NCBI GenBank assembly: GCA_947462115.1
Contig: CANHON010000020.1
Span: 1 to 21,770 of the forward strand
Reading direction: 5' to 3'
Source of the DNA: Deltaproteobacteria bacterium
GTDB taxonomy: Bacteria > Myxococcota_A > UBA796 > UBA2385
DNA: 21,770 bases
This document shows, one piece after another, positions 7,889-16,390 of the stretch. Every line of letters starts with the position of its first letter. The stretch's first letter is position 1. Position numbers and translations under genes: made by a program. Under the pieces are notes generated by a model. It was not told the origin of the DNA, did no database searches, and saw only the letters and a list, made by a program, of their open reading frames with translations.

Positions 7889-8974
7889 TTGACAACACCG
7901 AGCCCGACCACCGCCGAAGCCCAGAGCCGCCTGCCGTCCAGCGCCGCCGCCGCCTACAACGGCCCGCCGCGCGACCATGAAGTGCAGGTGCAGGTGATCA
8001 CCTTCAACGGCGCCGACATCGAAGAGCACGGGATCCTCGTCAGCCCCGAGGCGCTCCGCCAAGCCGCGATCTGGCGCCGGCCCGACCGCGTGACCTGGAT
8101 GCACATCGACGGCCTGCACGACGCCAAGGTGGTCGCCGCGCTGGGCGAGACCTTCGATCTGCACGGCCTCGCCGTCGAAGACATCGTCACCCTCGACACC
8201 CGCGCCAAAGCCGACGACTACGGGCTCTCGGTGGTCATCAACATCAAGCAGCTCCGCCTCGGCAAGGGCATCCAGGGCGCGCTGACCGAAGAGCACGTCA
8301 GCCTCGTGCTCGGCGAGCGCTGGGTGCTGAGCTTTCAAGAGCTCCCGCCCGCCTTGTTCTCTGGGGTCCGCGCGCGCCTGTTGGCCAGCCGGGGTCGGCT
8401 GCGGCGACAGGGCGCCGACTACCTGCTCCACTCCCTGCTGAACGCCATTATCGACGATTATCGGGAGATCGCCGACCGCTTCGCCGACCAAGTGGACGCG
8501 GTGGAAGACTGGCCCACCGATCGCTTCGACGAGGGCCTGCCGGCGGAGGTCCACCGCCTCAAAGCCCAGCTTCAAGCCTTTCGAAGGGCGGCGCGGCCGG
8601 TTCGAGAGGCGCTCGGCGTGCTGGCCCACGCCCGCCCCGAGCTGGTGCACAAGTCCACCTTGCCCTACTACCGGGACCTGCAGACCCACATCAACGAGGT
8701 CATCGAGCTGGTGGAGAGCTTGCGCGAGCGCCTCGACGACACCCTGGACCTCCACCTCGCCCTCGCCAGCCACCGCATGAACGACACCATGCGGATCCTG
8801 ACCGTCGTCACCACAATCTTCATCCCGCTGAGCTTCATCGCGGGGGTCTACGGCATGAACTTCGCCCACATGCCCGAGCTGCAGAGCCGCTGGGGGTACC
8901 CCGTGGTCTTGTCGCTGATGGCCGCGACCGCGGTCGGCTTGCTGTGGCGCTTTCGACGGGCCGGGTGGATCTGA
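7889..8974 (+). CDS. corA: CorA-family Mg2+/Co2+ transport protein
   Basis: The protein is 361 residues from the TTG at 7889, which has GAGG (7880-7883) five bases upstream. GTG at 7982 would give 330 residues, closer to the homologous region, so the start is uncertain. The soluble cytoplasmic part (about residues 30-295) contains the CorA core, with VTWMHIDG, GLAVEDIVTLDTRAK and a long charged helix around LVESLRERLDDTLDLHLA. The first membrane helix (ILTVVTTIFIPLSFIAGVYGMNF) ends in the diagnostic GMN selectivity motif (322-324 in TTG numbering). A second helix and a short basic tail (RFRRAGWI) complete the fold. CorA forms pentameric inner-membrane channels for Mg2+. The gene is followed 49 bases later by a uridine kinase in the same orientation, possibly co-transcribed. 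Confidence 0.95.
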   Translation: MTTPSPTTAEAQSRLPSSAAAAYNGPPRDHEVQVQVITFNGADIEEHGILVSPEALRQAAIWRRPDRVTWMHIDGLHDAKVVAALGETFDLHGLAVEDIVTLDTRAKADDYGLSVVINIKQLRLGKGIQGALTEEHVSLVLGERWVLSFQELPPALFSGVRARLLASRGRLRRQGADYLLHSLLNAIIDDYREIADRFADQVDAVEDWPTDRFDEGLPAEVHRLKAQLQAFRRAARPVREALGVLAHARPELVHKSTLPYYRDLQTHINEVIELVESLRERLDDTLDLHLALASHRMNDTMRILTVVTTIFIPLSFIAGVYGMNFAHMPELQSRWGYPVVLSLMAATAVGLLWRFRRAGWI

Positions 8975-9023
8975 AGCGGCGGCCGGTGCGCCCGGGCGAT
9001 AGCCGCCCCGCCTGGAGGTAGCG

Positions 9024-9653
9024 GTGAGCCAAATGAGCCCCAACGACGCGCCGCTTCGACCCACCGTGGTCGTGATCGCCGGTGGCACCGCCAGCGGCAA
9101 GACCACCGTGGCCCGGGAGGCCGCCGCCCGCCTCGACGCGCTGCTGCTCCACCACGACCGCTACTACCACGACGTCGCCGAGCCCCGCGGCCACAACTAC
9201 GACCACCCCGACGCCCTCGACACCGAGCGCCTCGTCCAGGACGTGGCCGAGCTGATGGCCCGGCGAGAGGCCGCGCTCCCGGTCTACGAATTCCGGAGCC
9301 ACCGGCGCCTGCCCGAGCCGGAGCGCGTGGCCCCCCGCGAGATCATCATCGTAGAGGGCATCCTCACCCTGGCGCACCCGGCGCTCGCCGCCCTCGCCGA
9401 CCTGCGGGTCTTCGTCGACGCGCCCGCCGATATTCGCTTGGCGCGCCGCATCCGACGGGACGTGGCCGAGCGTGGCCGCGACGTGATCGGCGTGCTGGAC
9501 CAGTACCTCAACACGGTGCGGCCGATGCACGAGGCCCACGTCGAGCCCAGCCGCGCCTCGGCCTCCCTGGTCCTCAACGGCACCGCGCCGATCGACCTGC
9601 TGGTCGGCGTGCTCGTCGAGGCCATCACCCGCGTCCGTCCAAACCTGGGCTGA
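9024..9653 (+). CDS. udk: Uridine kinase
   Basis: The protein is 209 residues. The GTG at 9024 is preferred because GGAGG (9014-9018) is five bases away; the ATG at 9033 would be 14 bases away. A Walker A P-loop, GGTASGKT (20-27), lies near the N-terminus, followed by HHDRYYHD (43-50) and NYDHPDALD (58-66), which are typical uridine-binding and phosphoryl-acceptor motifs. PVYEF, the strand-loop IIIVEGIL and the lid-like VDAPADIRLARRIRRD with ERGRD follow in family order. The length is normal for Udk. The enzyme phosphorylates uridine or cytidine in the cytosol for pyrimidine salvage. It shares orientation with corA and converges on a lipoprotein gene with a hairpin between them. Confidence 0.94.
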   Translation: MSQMSPNDAPLRPTVVVIAGGTASGKTTVAREAAARLDALLLHHDRYYHDVAEPRGHNYDHPDALDTERLVQDVAELMARREAALPVYEFRSHRRLPEPERVAPREIIIVEGILTLAHPALAALADLRVFVDAPADIRLARRIRRDVAERGRDVIGVLDQYLNTVRPMHEAHVEPSRASASLVLNGTAPIDLLVGVLVEAITRVRPNLG

Positions 9654-9659
9654 GCGGCA

Positions 9660-9680
9660 GCCGGCAGCACGCCGGCCTTT
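9660..9680 (+). terminator. Probable intrinsic terminator after the uridine kinase gene
   Basis: GCCGGC (9660-9665) and GCCGGC (9671-9676) form a six-pair GC stem with the loop AGCAC, followed by CTTT. The site begins seven bases after the kinase stop and overlaps the stop of the convergent lipoprotein. The T tract is short, so termination efficiency is uncertain. Confidence 0.5.
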
Positions 9681-10431
9681 AGTACCGCGGGGCGGGCGCC
9701 GGCTCCGCTTTGGCCTTGGCCTTTGCGGCTTTGGCCGCGGCGCTGCCGGGGCTGATGTCGGCCTCGAGGCGCCACTCGGCGGTGCCGCCGTCGCCGTCAT
9801 CAACCTTGACGACAATGGCGTAGTGGCCGCCCGGCTCGTCCTTGGAGCCTATGTAGCGCAGCACGCCGGTGCGGCCGTCCACCGTGAGCCCGGCGGGGCC
9901 GCCGCTCACCGTGTAGGTCAGCAGCTCTTGGTCGGGATCGCGGGCCTCGAGCTTGGTGCCGTCGATCTGGCTGACCAGCCGCGGATCGCTGGTGAACTCG
10001 GGCGGGGCATTGGCCACCTTGAACGTCGGCGGCGTCATTTTGCTCTCGTTGCCGTCGAGATCGCGGGCGGTGATCTCGACGCTGACCTCGTCGCCCTTGC
10101 GCAGATCGCCAGCCTTGAGGCGGTCCCGGCGCAGGGCCGGGTTGGGCCGGCCGTTGATCTGCCAAACGTACTCCAGCTCGACGAACTCGCTGTCGGGGTC
10201 GATGGCGTCGACCTTGATCCGAACCTCCTGCTGGGCAGTGGGGGCCGGGGGATCGAAGGTGGCGCTGCGGATCTGGGGCGGGCGCGCGGGCGGCGCCGGC
10301 TGCGGCGGCCCATCGGGCAGGCCCGGATCGACCGGCGGGGGCGGCGGCGGCGGGGCGACGGCGGGCGCCTCCACGACGTCACCGGTGCAGGCGACCAGCA
10401 GGGGCAGCAAAAGCAGCGCACGGACAGACAC
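9679..10431 (-). CDS. Lipoprotein with two Ig-like beta domains and a Lys/Ala tail
   Basis: The protein is 250 residues. The GTG at 10431 has GGAGG four bases upstream. The signal peptide ends in a lipobox, LVAC, with Cys15 as the lipidated residue. A poly-Pro linker (about 26-50) leads to two beta-rich domains. The first (about 52-140) has the fibronectin/PKD look of AIDPDSEFVELEYVWQING. The second (about 143-228) has YTVSGGPAGLTVDGRTGVLR, then GGHYAIVVKVDDGDGG, the signature of putative Ig (He_PIG or cadherin-like) modules. The C-terminus is AAAKAAKAKAKAEPAPAPRY. It is probably anchored to an envelope membrane and acts in surface or periplasmic binding; the ligand is unknown. The unrelated lipoprotein at 12303-13076 ends in a similar Lys/Ala tail. 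A 139-base leader separates this gene from the upstream membrane-protein gene, so it probably has its own promoter. Confidence 0.86.
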   Translation of the reverse strand: MSVRALLLLPLLVACTGDVVEAPAVAPPPPPPPVDPGLPDGPPQPAPPARPPQIRSATFDPPAPTAQQEVRIKVDAIDPDSEFVELEYVWQINGRPNPALRRDRLKAGDLRKGDEVSVEITARDLDGNESKMTPPTFKVANAPPEFTSDPRLVSQIDGTKLEARDPDQELLTYTVSGGPAGLTVDGRTGVLRYIGSKDEPGGHYAIVVKVDDGDGGTAEWRLEADISPGSAAAKAAKAKAKAEPAPAPRY

Positions 10432-10498
10432 GGGGCCTCCAGAGGGCGGGACGGACGGCAGAGGCTACCCCAACAGGACGAAGGGATGCGCTGGAAAT

Positions 10499-10510
10499 CG
10501 GATTATTCCG
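10499..10510. promoter_or_regulatory. AT-rich inverted repeat upstream of the lipoprotein gene
   Basis: CGGATTATTCCG has arms CGGA and TCCG around TTAT. It is one of the few AT-rich spots in an otherwise extremely GC-rich window, about 70 bases upstream of the lipoprotein start. A promoter element or operator is plausible; no clean -35/-10 pair could be assigned. Confidence 0.3.
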
Positions 10511-10570
10511 TTCGACAAGGCGACAGACCAGCCACAGCGGCGGCGCGGCGGGAGCGGCCTGCGCGCCCGC

Positions 10571-12118
10571 TCAGGGCGAGGGCGGCAGGCGGTAGACCCC
10601 CCGGTCACCCGGCCCCAGCGCCGCCTCCACCGCGGCCCGCGCCGCCTCCCCATCGCCAAAGCGGGGGAAGATCCACACCTCCTCCACGCCCGCCGCCCGG
10701 AGCTCCGCCCAAAAGGCCGGGGGTGCAGGCCGGCCGCCCGCGAGCCCGTCCAGCGCCGCCGCCCAGGGCCCGGCGCGCCGAAAGCCAAAGGGCTCCACCA
10801 ACGACCGCCCGTGCACCGGCTGCAGGCTCAGCGCGCAGCGGTGCTCCATGCCGAGCAGATCGATGACGGCCCCGTCGCCCTCGGCCCGCTCGGCCGCGCG
10901 GGCGGCGTAGGGGGGCGCCGCCGGCGTCTCCCAGGTGGCGACCCGGACGTTGCCGTCGATTCGGAGCGCCGCCGCCGCCACCAAGGCGAAGGCGACCGGG
11001 CCGCGCGCCCCCCGAAGGGTCCGGCTGCGCTGCAGGCCGACCGCCAGCGCCGCGCCGAGCAAGGGGAGCGCGAAGACCGCGGCGCGGATCGGGTGGTGCA
11101 AACGACGCAGGGGCGGCAGCGCCCACTGCAGCCACGCGAGGGGGCCGACGAGGCCCGGCTCACCCGGCCGCCAGCGCAAGGTCGGGCCCACGCAGACCAG
11201 CAGGGCCACGAGGCCCGCCAGCCACAGCCACCGCGAGCGCCGCCCCCAGGCCACCAGGGGCGGCAGCAGCACCAAAAGCGGATGGGCGAGGAAGCGCTCA
11301 GGGAGGTCATCTTCGACAAAGAGCCCGGCGATCGGCAAGCTCGTGTAGCCAGCGGGCGGCAGGTTGAGGGCGGCGCCGCGGCTCAGGCTCGGCCAGAGCC
11401 AGGCGAGGTAGGGGGCGAAGACCAGCCCCAAGGCGGCGATCAGGGCAAGGGGCCGGGCCCGGCTGGGCCGGAGCACCAGCAGCAACCCCGCGACCAAAAC
11501 ACCGTGCCATAAGTAAAGAACGAGCTGCAGCCCCAGGAGCGCGCCCGCGGCGATCGAGCGCGCCCGCCCGCCCTGCAGCGCGAAGGCGACCGCCAGCAGC
11601 CCAGGCCAGGCCGGGAGCGAGTCGGGGCGCCCGCCTGCCAGCTCGTGCAGCGTCACCGGTGAGGCCGCCACGAGGCAGGCCGCGGCCGCCGCCAAGGCCG
11701 GGCCCGCCCCCGCCGCGCGCGCGAGGCGCTGGGCGGCCACGACGAGCAAAATAACGTGCGCCAGCATCAGCAGGCCCCAGGCCATCGCGCTGGGCGGCCC
11801 GAGCAGCCCGAGCAGCCCGAGCTGCAGCGGGTTGGGCAGCACCTCGCCCAGGGCCCCGGTGCCCTCCGGCCAGCCGAGCAGCGCGGCGATGCCCTCGCCC
11901 CGCCAGGCCCGCGCGGCCGCCCACCACCACCACCAGGCCCCCGCCACGTCGCCGTTTCGCCAAGGGTCGGCCGGTCCCCAGGGGCCGCCCTCACCGAGCT
12001 GGGCGATGGGCGCCCGCAGGCTCCAGACGAGCAGGGCCGGCCCGAGCAGCGCGGCCAGGGGGCCGAAGACGCCCCGCCGCGCCCGCAGCCCGAGCTGCGC
12101 GCTCCGCCCCCCGCTCAC
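10571..12118 (-). CDS. Polytopic membrane protein, GT-C-like, paralog 3
   Basis: The protein is 515 residues from the GTG at 12118, which has a G-rich GGGGGTGG stretch just upstream. A GTG at 12211 would add 31 residues of non-membrane sequence and is less likely. The N-terminal helix (about 18-35) is followed by WRNGDVAGAW (Asp57), then LGWPEGTGALGEVLPNPLQ and AGGRPDSLPAW (161-171). These align in order with the Asp loop, the P-x-G loop and the acidic second loop of the proteins at 1-1445 and 3638-5479. A run of five tryptophans (62-66) follows the Asp motif. The soluble C-terminal domain (from about 395) includes GAVIDLLGMEHRCAL and ends VYRLPPSP, like paralog 2. A role in envelope glycan or polymer assembly is inferred from topology; no substrate can be assigned. 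The gene is divergent from the lipoprotein at 12303. Confidence 0.84.
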   Translation of the reverse strand: MSGGRSAQLGLRARRGVFGPLAALLGPALLVWSLRAPIAQLGEGGPWGPADPWRNGDVAGAWWWWWAAARAWRGEGIAALLGWPEGTGALGEVLPNPLQLGLLGLLGPPSAMAWGLLMLAHVILLVVAAQRLARAAGAGPALAAAAACLVAASPVTLHELAGGRPDSLPAWPGLLAVAFALQGGRARSIAAGALLGLQLVLYLWHGVLVAGLLLVLRPSRARPLALIAALGLVFAPYLAWLWPSLSRGAALNLPPAGYTSLPIAGLFVEDDLPERFLAHPLLVLLPPLVAWGRRSRWLWLAGLVALLVCVGPTLRWRPGEPGLVGPLAWLQWALPPLRRLHHPIRAAVFALPLLGAALAVGLQRSRTLRGARGPVAFALVAAAALRIDGNVRVATWETPAAPPYAARAAERAEGDGAVIDLLGMEHRCALSLQPVHGRSLVEPFGFRRAGPWAAALDGLAGGRPAPPAFWAELRAAGVEEVWIFPRFGDGEAARAAVEAALGPGDRGVYRLPPSP

Positions 12119-12210
12119 GCCGCCACCCCCGACCGCGCAGGGGCCGCCCCGCGGGGTGCCTCGATGGGCGCGGCGGTTTCCATGCGCGAGGCCAAGCCAG
12201 CGGCCCTCCA

Positions 12211-12231
12211 CTCGGGGGTTCGGGACCCGAG
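12211..12231. repeat. Inverted repeats upstream of the 12303 lipoprotein gene
   Basis: TCGGGACCCGA (12220-12230) is a perfect 11-bp palindrome around one central base. It overlaps longer arms CTCGGG (12211-12216) and CCCGAG (12226-12231). The site sits between two divergent genes, about 70 bases before the lipoprotein ATG. An operator role is speculative. Confidence 0.3.
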
Positions 12232-12302
12232 CGCCCCTCCTGAGGTATCTTCCCGCTCTCTATTGGGCCCGCGTGGACGCGCGCCCGCACCCGGAGCCAC
12301 CC

Positions 12303-13076
12303 ATGCACCGTGTACGCCACCTGCTCCCCTTGCTGGCGCTGTTGGCCGGCTGTCCTGAACCCAAGTCCGGCGGGCCGAGCGATCCCGTCGGGGGCCCGCC
12401 CGTCCCCGGCGACGTTCCGCCCGGCGGCCCCGGCGGCCCCGGCGCGCCCAACGGCCCCCCCAACGGCGAAGGCCAGCCCGTGGACCTGCCGGCCGGCATG
12501 GCGCCCCCGCCGCCCAACGGCGTGCCCATGCTCGTCGTGGACGAGGCCAAGGCCACCGAGATCGGCGGCACGGTCAAGTGGTCGGGCGACAACGGCGTCA
12601 TCCGCATCGACATCCTGCACTTCGGCGGGGCCCAAGACGGCGGCGTCATGCACGCCACCTCCTGGCCCCAGGCTGGCGAGTGGCGCATCCCCGTCAACAA
12701 CGACCAGGGCAAGATCTCGCTGCACGCCTTCATCGACTTCGACGCCGACGGCCCGAGCCCCGCCGACCCCTCGGTGATCATCCAGGGCCTCGAGGTCCCC
12801 GTAAAGGGCCGCACGGACATCAATTTCGACCTCGACGAGGCCCTCAAAAACGTCGGCAAGGCGCCCGCGGTGCAGGCGCCGCCCCCGCCGCCCGAGGGCA
12901 CCGACGGCCTCGCGCCCCCGGAGGCACCGGCGGGTGAGCCGGCCCCGGAGCCCGTCGCGGCCCCGGGCGAGCAGCCGCTGCCGGCGGTGGAGGGCGAAGC
13001 GGGCGAGGCCCCCGCCAAGGCCAAGACCAAAGCCAAGACCAAGGCCAAAGCCAAGACCAAGGCCAAGTCCGGCTGA
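12303..13076 (+). CDS. Lipoprotein with a beta-rich domain and a lysine-repeat C-terminus
   Basis: The protein is 257 residues. The ATG at 12303 has GGAG (12293-12296) six bases upstream. The lipobox is LAGC with Cys17. A Gly/Pro-rich linker runs to about residue 75. Residues 76-180 form one compact beta-rich domain with IGGTVKWSG, VIRIDILHFGG, AGEWRIPV and IDFDADGPSPADP. The Asp145/Asp147/Asp149/Gly150 pattern looks like a metal-binding turn. A Pro/Glu-rich linker follows, then an 18-residue tail alternating Lys with Ala or Thr (237-254). I do not recognise the family; a small carboxypeptidase-regulatory-like sandwich is one possibility. Lipid anchoring is well supported. The gene runs ahead of the ABC-F gene but has a 116-base gap with a hairpin, so co-transcription is uncertain. 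Confidence 0.82.
   Translation: MHRVRHLLPLLALLAGCPEPKSGGPSDPVGGPPVPGDVPPGGPGGPGAPNGPPNGEGQPVDLPAGMAPPPPNGVPMLVVDEAKATEIGGTVKWSGDNGVIRIDILHFGGAQDGGVMHATSWPQAGEWRIPVNNDQGKISLHAFIDFDADGPSPADPSVIIQGLEVPVKGRTDINFDLDEALKNVGKAPAVQAPPPPPEGTDGLAPPEAPAGEPAPEPVAAPGEQPLPAVEGEAGEAPAKAKTKAKTKAKAKTKAKSG
13014..13067 (+). repeat. In-frame six-base tandem repeat encoding the Lys/Ala/Thr tail
   Basis: Eighteen codons alternate GCC or ACC with AAG or AAA, giving nine near-perfect six-base units. The repeat is in frame at the 3' end of the lipoprotein gene and could vary in copy number by slippage without disrupting the frame. Confidence 0.75.
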
Positions 13077-13116
13077 GCGCAGGCGCGGCGCAGGGGGCCG
13101 CCATGTAGCGGTCGTG

Positions 13117-13141
13117 GGGCAGCCGATCGCCGGCTGTGCCC
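13117..13141 (+). other. Stem-loop between the lipoprotein and ABC-F genes
   Basis: GGGCAGCCG (13117-13125) pairs with CGGCTGTGCCC (13131-13141) with a two-base bulge and a five-base loop. It lies 41 bases after the lipoprotein stop. There is no T tract, so it is at best a weak or Rho-assisted terminator, or a leader structure of the ABC-F gene. Confidence 0.35.
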
Positions 13142-13192
13142 GCCTGGGCGTGGGCGCGCTACAAGCGGCGCCGATCCGCCGCGGAGGGCCCC

Positions 13193-14836
<1,644 letters not shown>

Positions 14837-14851
14837 GCCCAGGGAGCAAAA

Positions 14852-15262
14852 ATGAGCGTCTGGATGGGCTTACGCCTGCTGAAGTGGATCGGCTTGGCGC
14901 TCTACGGGGCGGGCCTCGTCGGCGCCCTCACCGGCGAGACCCCCCAAGCCCGCGCCAAGGCCGTGCATCGCTGGGCCACCCTGGGCTTCGTCGCCCTGTG
15001 GGTCAGCGGCTGGGGCCTCGCGCGGCTCAGCGGCATCAGCACCGGCAGCACGTGGATCTCCGCCTCCATGCTGCTCTCTCTGCTGGCGATGCAGCTGCTG
15101 GTCTGGGCCACCGAGCAGCTCAGCCCGGAGATCGCCAAGGCCCCCGGCCGCAAGTGGGCCGCCCGGGTCGCCCTGGTGCTGTCGCTCGTGCTCACGGGCC
15201 TGATGGTCGCCAGGCCCGGGAATCGACCGGCATCTTCGCCCTATGTCGAGGTGGCCCCATGA
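14852..15262 (+). CDS. Four-helix integral membrane protein, unknown function
   Basis: The protein is 136 residues. The ATG at 14852 has AGGGAG (14841-14846) five bases upstream and starts 15 bases after the ABC-F stop. Four hydrophobic helices are visible, at about 8-28, 40-58, 68-88 and 102-120, with a single histidine (His39) at the start of helix two. Size and topology recall small CopD/SirB-like or cytochrome b561-like membrane proteins, but a lone histidine is not enough to argue haem binding. Its TGA overlaps the ATG of the next gene (ATGA at 15259-15262), so the two are translationally coupled and probably work together in the membrane. No function is assigned. Confidence 0.8.
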   Translation: MSVWMGLRLLKWIGLALYGAGLVGALTGETPQARAKAVHRWATLGFVALWVSGWGLARLSGISTGSTWISASMLLSLLAMQLLVWATEQLSPEIAKAPGRKWAARVALVLSLVLTGLMVARPGNRPASSPYVEVAP

Positions 15263-15567
15263 GCCCGACGCCCCCGATGAGCCCCACCCTGCGCTGGTTC
15301 GTCCAGGTCGCCCGGGTCGAGGGCCTGACCGTGCTGCTGCTGTTCGGCCTCGGCATGCCCCTGAAGTACGGCCTGGGCATCAAAGAGCCCCTGGCCTGGA
15401 TCGGATGGATCCACGGCGTCATGGTCTTCCTCTACCTGATCGCCCTGGGGAGCGCCTCGCGGGTCGAGGCCTGGAGCTGGGGCCGCACCCTGCTCGGCTT
15501 CCTCGTCTCGCTGGTGCCCTTCGGCACCTTCTGGTTCGAGCGCAGCCTGCGCCCCGCCAAGAAGTAG
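15259..15567 (+). CDS. DUF3817 family membrane protein
   Basis: The protein is 102 residues. The ATG at 15259 overlaps the preceding stop and has GAGG (15248-15251) seven bases upstream; an ATG at 15277 is an alternative. The order LRWFVQVARVEGLTVLLL, GMPLKYGLGI, WIHGVMVFLYLIALG, LLGFLVSLVPFGTFWFE matches the DUF3817 family as I know it. That family has three membrane helices, with conserved VEG, MPLKY, HG and PFGTF motifs. The biochemical role of the family is unknown. Coupling to the four-helix protein upstream suggests a two-subunit membrane unit, and the short gap to the ABC-F gene suggests a shared transcript. The gene converges on the thioredoxin-fold gene 20 bases away. Confidence 0.88.
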   Translation: MSPTPPMSPTLRWFVQVARVEGLTVLLLFGLGMPLKYGLGIKEPLAWIGWIHGVMVFLYLIALGSASRVEAWSWGRTLLGFLVSLVPFGTFWFERSLRPAKK

Positions 15568-15587
15568 GCGACCGGCGACCGGGCCCC

Positions 15588-16280
15588 TCAGCCGCAGCGC
15601 GATCCGCCCGGCCGGAGCCCAGCGAGCAGGTCGAGGACAGTGTGCCGCAGGACGTCTTGGTTGACCCGACCGTAGAGCACCGCCCGGCCGCCGTCGAAGA
15701 CCCAGCTCGGCGAGCCCTGCAGGTGGCTGCGCTGCCGGACCTCCTCGTCCTCGGCCATCCAGGCGAGGCCGAGCCCGGTGTCGAGCTGGCGCTCGAGCTG
15801 GGCGACGTCCAGGCCCAGGCCCTCGGCCCGCTGCAGCTGCACTTTGCGGTGGCTGGTGTCCAACCGATGAACGAAGAAGGCCTCCCGCAAGTCTTTTTGG
15901 AAGGCAGCGCCCGCGCCCTCGGGCTGGAGGCCCGCGGCCTCGTCGGCGAAGACCCCCTTGATGGCCGCGCCCGCCGCCCACGAGGAGCTCGGTCGGACCA
16001 CCTCCCAGCAGGTCCCGTCCACCTCCGGGTGGCCATGCTCGGCGGCCACCTTGGCGGTGGCGGCCACCCGACCGGCCGTGCCCCCCGCCGCCCAGGCCCC
16101 CGCGCTGAAGCGATGCGGGATGCTGCCGAAGACGGGAATGACGTGGTAGTCAACATCCAGGAGCCCAGCGTGGAGCTGCAGCAGGGCCTCGAGCGGGCGC
16201 TGCGCCACATAGGCCCAGATGCAGTAGGGGTCGCTCCAGTAGGCGAAGCGGAGGCGGGGGGCCGCGGGTTCGGCGCTCAT
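15588..16280 (-). CDS. DsbA/FrnE-like thioredoxin-fold protein with a CxxA motif
   Basis: The protein is 230 residues. The ATG at 16280 has AAGGAG five bases upstream. There is no signal peptide, so it is probably cytosolic. The N-terminus LRFAYWSDPYCIWAYVAQRPLE fits the FrnE/DsbA-like and 2-hydroxychromene-2-carboxylate isomerase-type superfamily, in which SDP-x-C-x-W-C-Y is usual. Here the second cysteine is Ala23 (CIWA, 20-23). A helical insertion spans about 60-170. The expected cis-proline loop is GSPSWVFDGG (Pro191). With one cysteine it could act as an isomerase, a glutathione-dependent reductase or a peroxide-sensing thiol protein rather than a dithiol oxidase. Two other cysteines (91 and 229) are outside the motif. 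It is divergent from the S41 peptidase gene. Confidence 0.85.
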   Translation of the reverse strand: MSAEPAAPRLRFAYWSDPYCIWAYVAQRPLEALLQLHAGLLDVDYHVIPVFGSIPHRFSAGAWAAGGTAGRVAATAKVAAEHGHPEVDGTCWEVVRPSSSWAAGAAIKGVFADEAAGLQPEGAGAAFQKDLREAFFVHRLDTSHRKVQLQRAEGLGLDVAQLERQLDTGLGLAWMAEDEEVRQRSHLQGSPSWVFDGGRAVLYGRVNQDVLRHTVLDLLAGLRPGGSRCG

Positions 16281-16390
16281 GGGGGCTCCTTGAAGTGCCG
16301 CGCGACCTAAACGGCGGGGCCCGGCCTCGCCGCTGACCGCGATCAGCCGCCGGGGCCGACCCCGCGATAGTCCGGGCCGACGGAGGGCCG
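16281..16390. promoter_or_regulatory. Divergent intergenic region with an imperfect palindrome
   Basis: The 110 bases between the DsbA-like and S41 genes include GGCGGGGCC (16313-16321), one base, then GGCCTCGCC (16323-16331). Together these form a 19-bp inverted repeat with one mismatch. A smaller CGGGG/CCCCG hairpin lies at 16351-16364. The region should hold the promoter of the three-gene S41-DUF692 run; no clear promoter boxes are visible. Confidence 0.35.

Noticed and set aside
7844..9106. Minus-strand frame of 420 residues over corA
   Set aside because: It has a Val/Gln/His/Ala-rich antisense composition with no motifs, while corA on the other strand has clear family motifs.
9953..11512. 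Plus-strand frame of 519 residues
   Set aside because: It is antisense to the Ig-like lipoprotein and membrane paralog 3 and its translation is low complexity.
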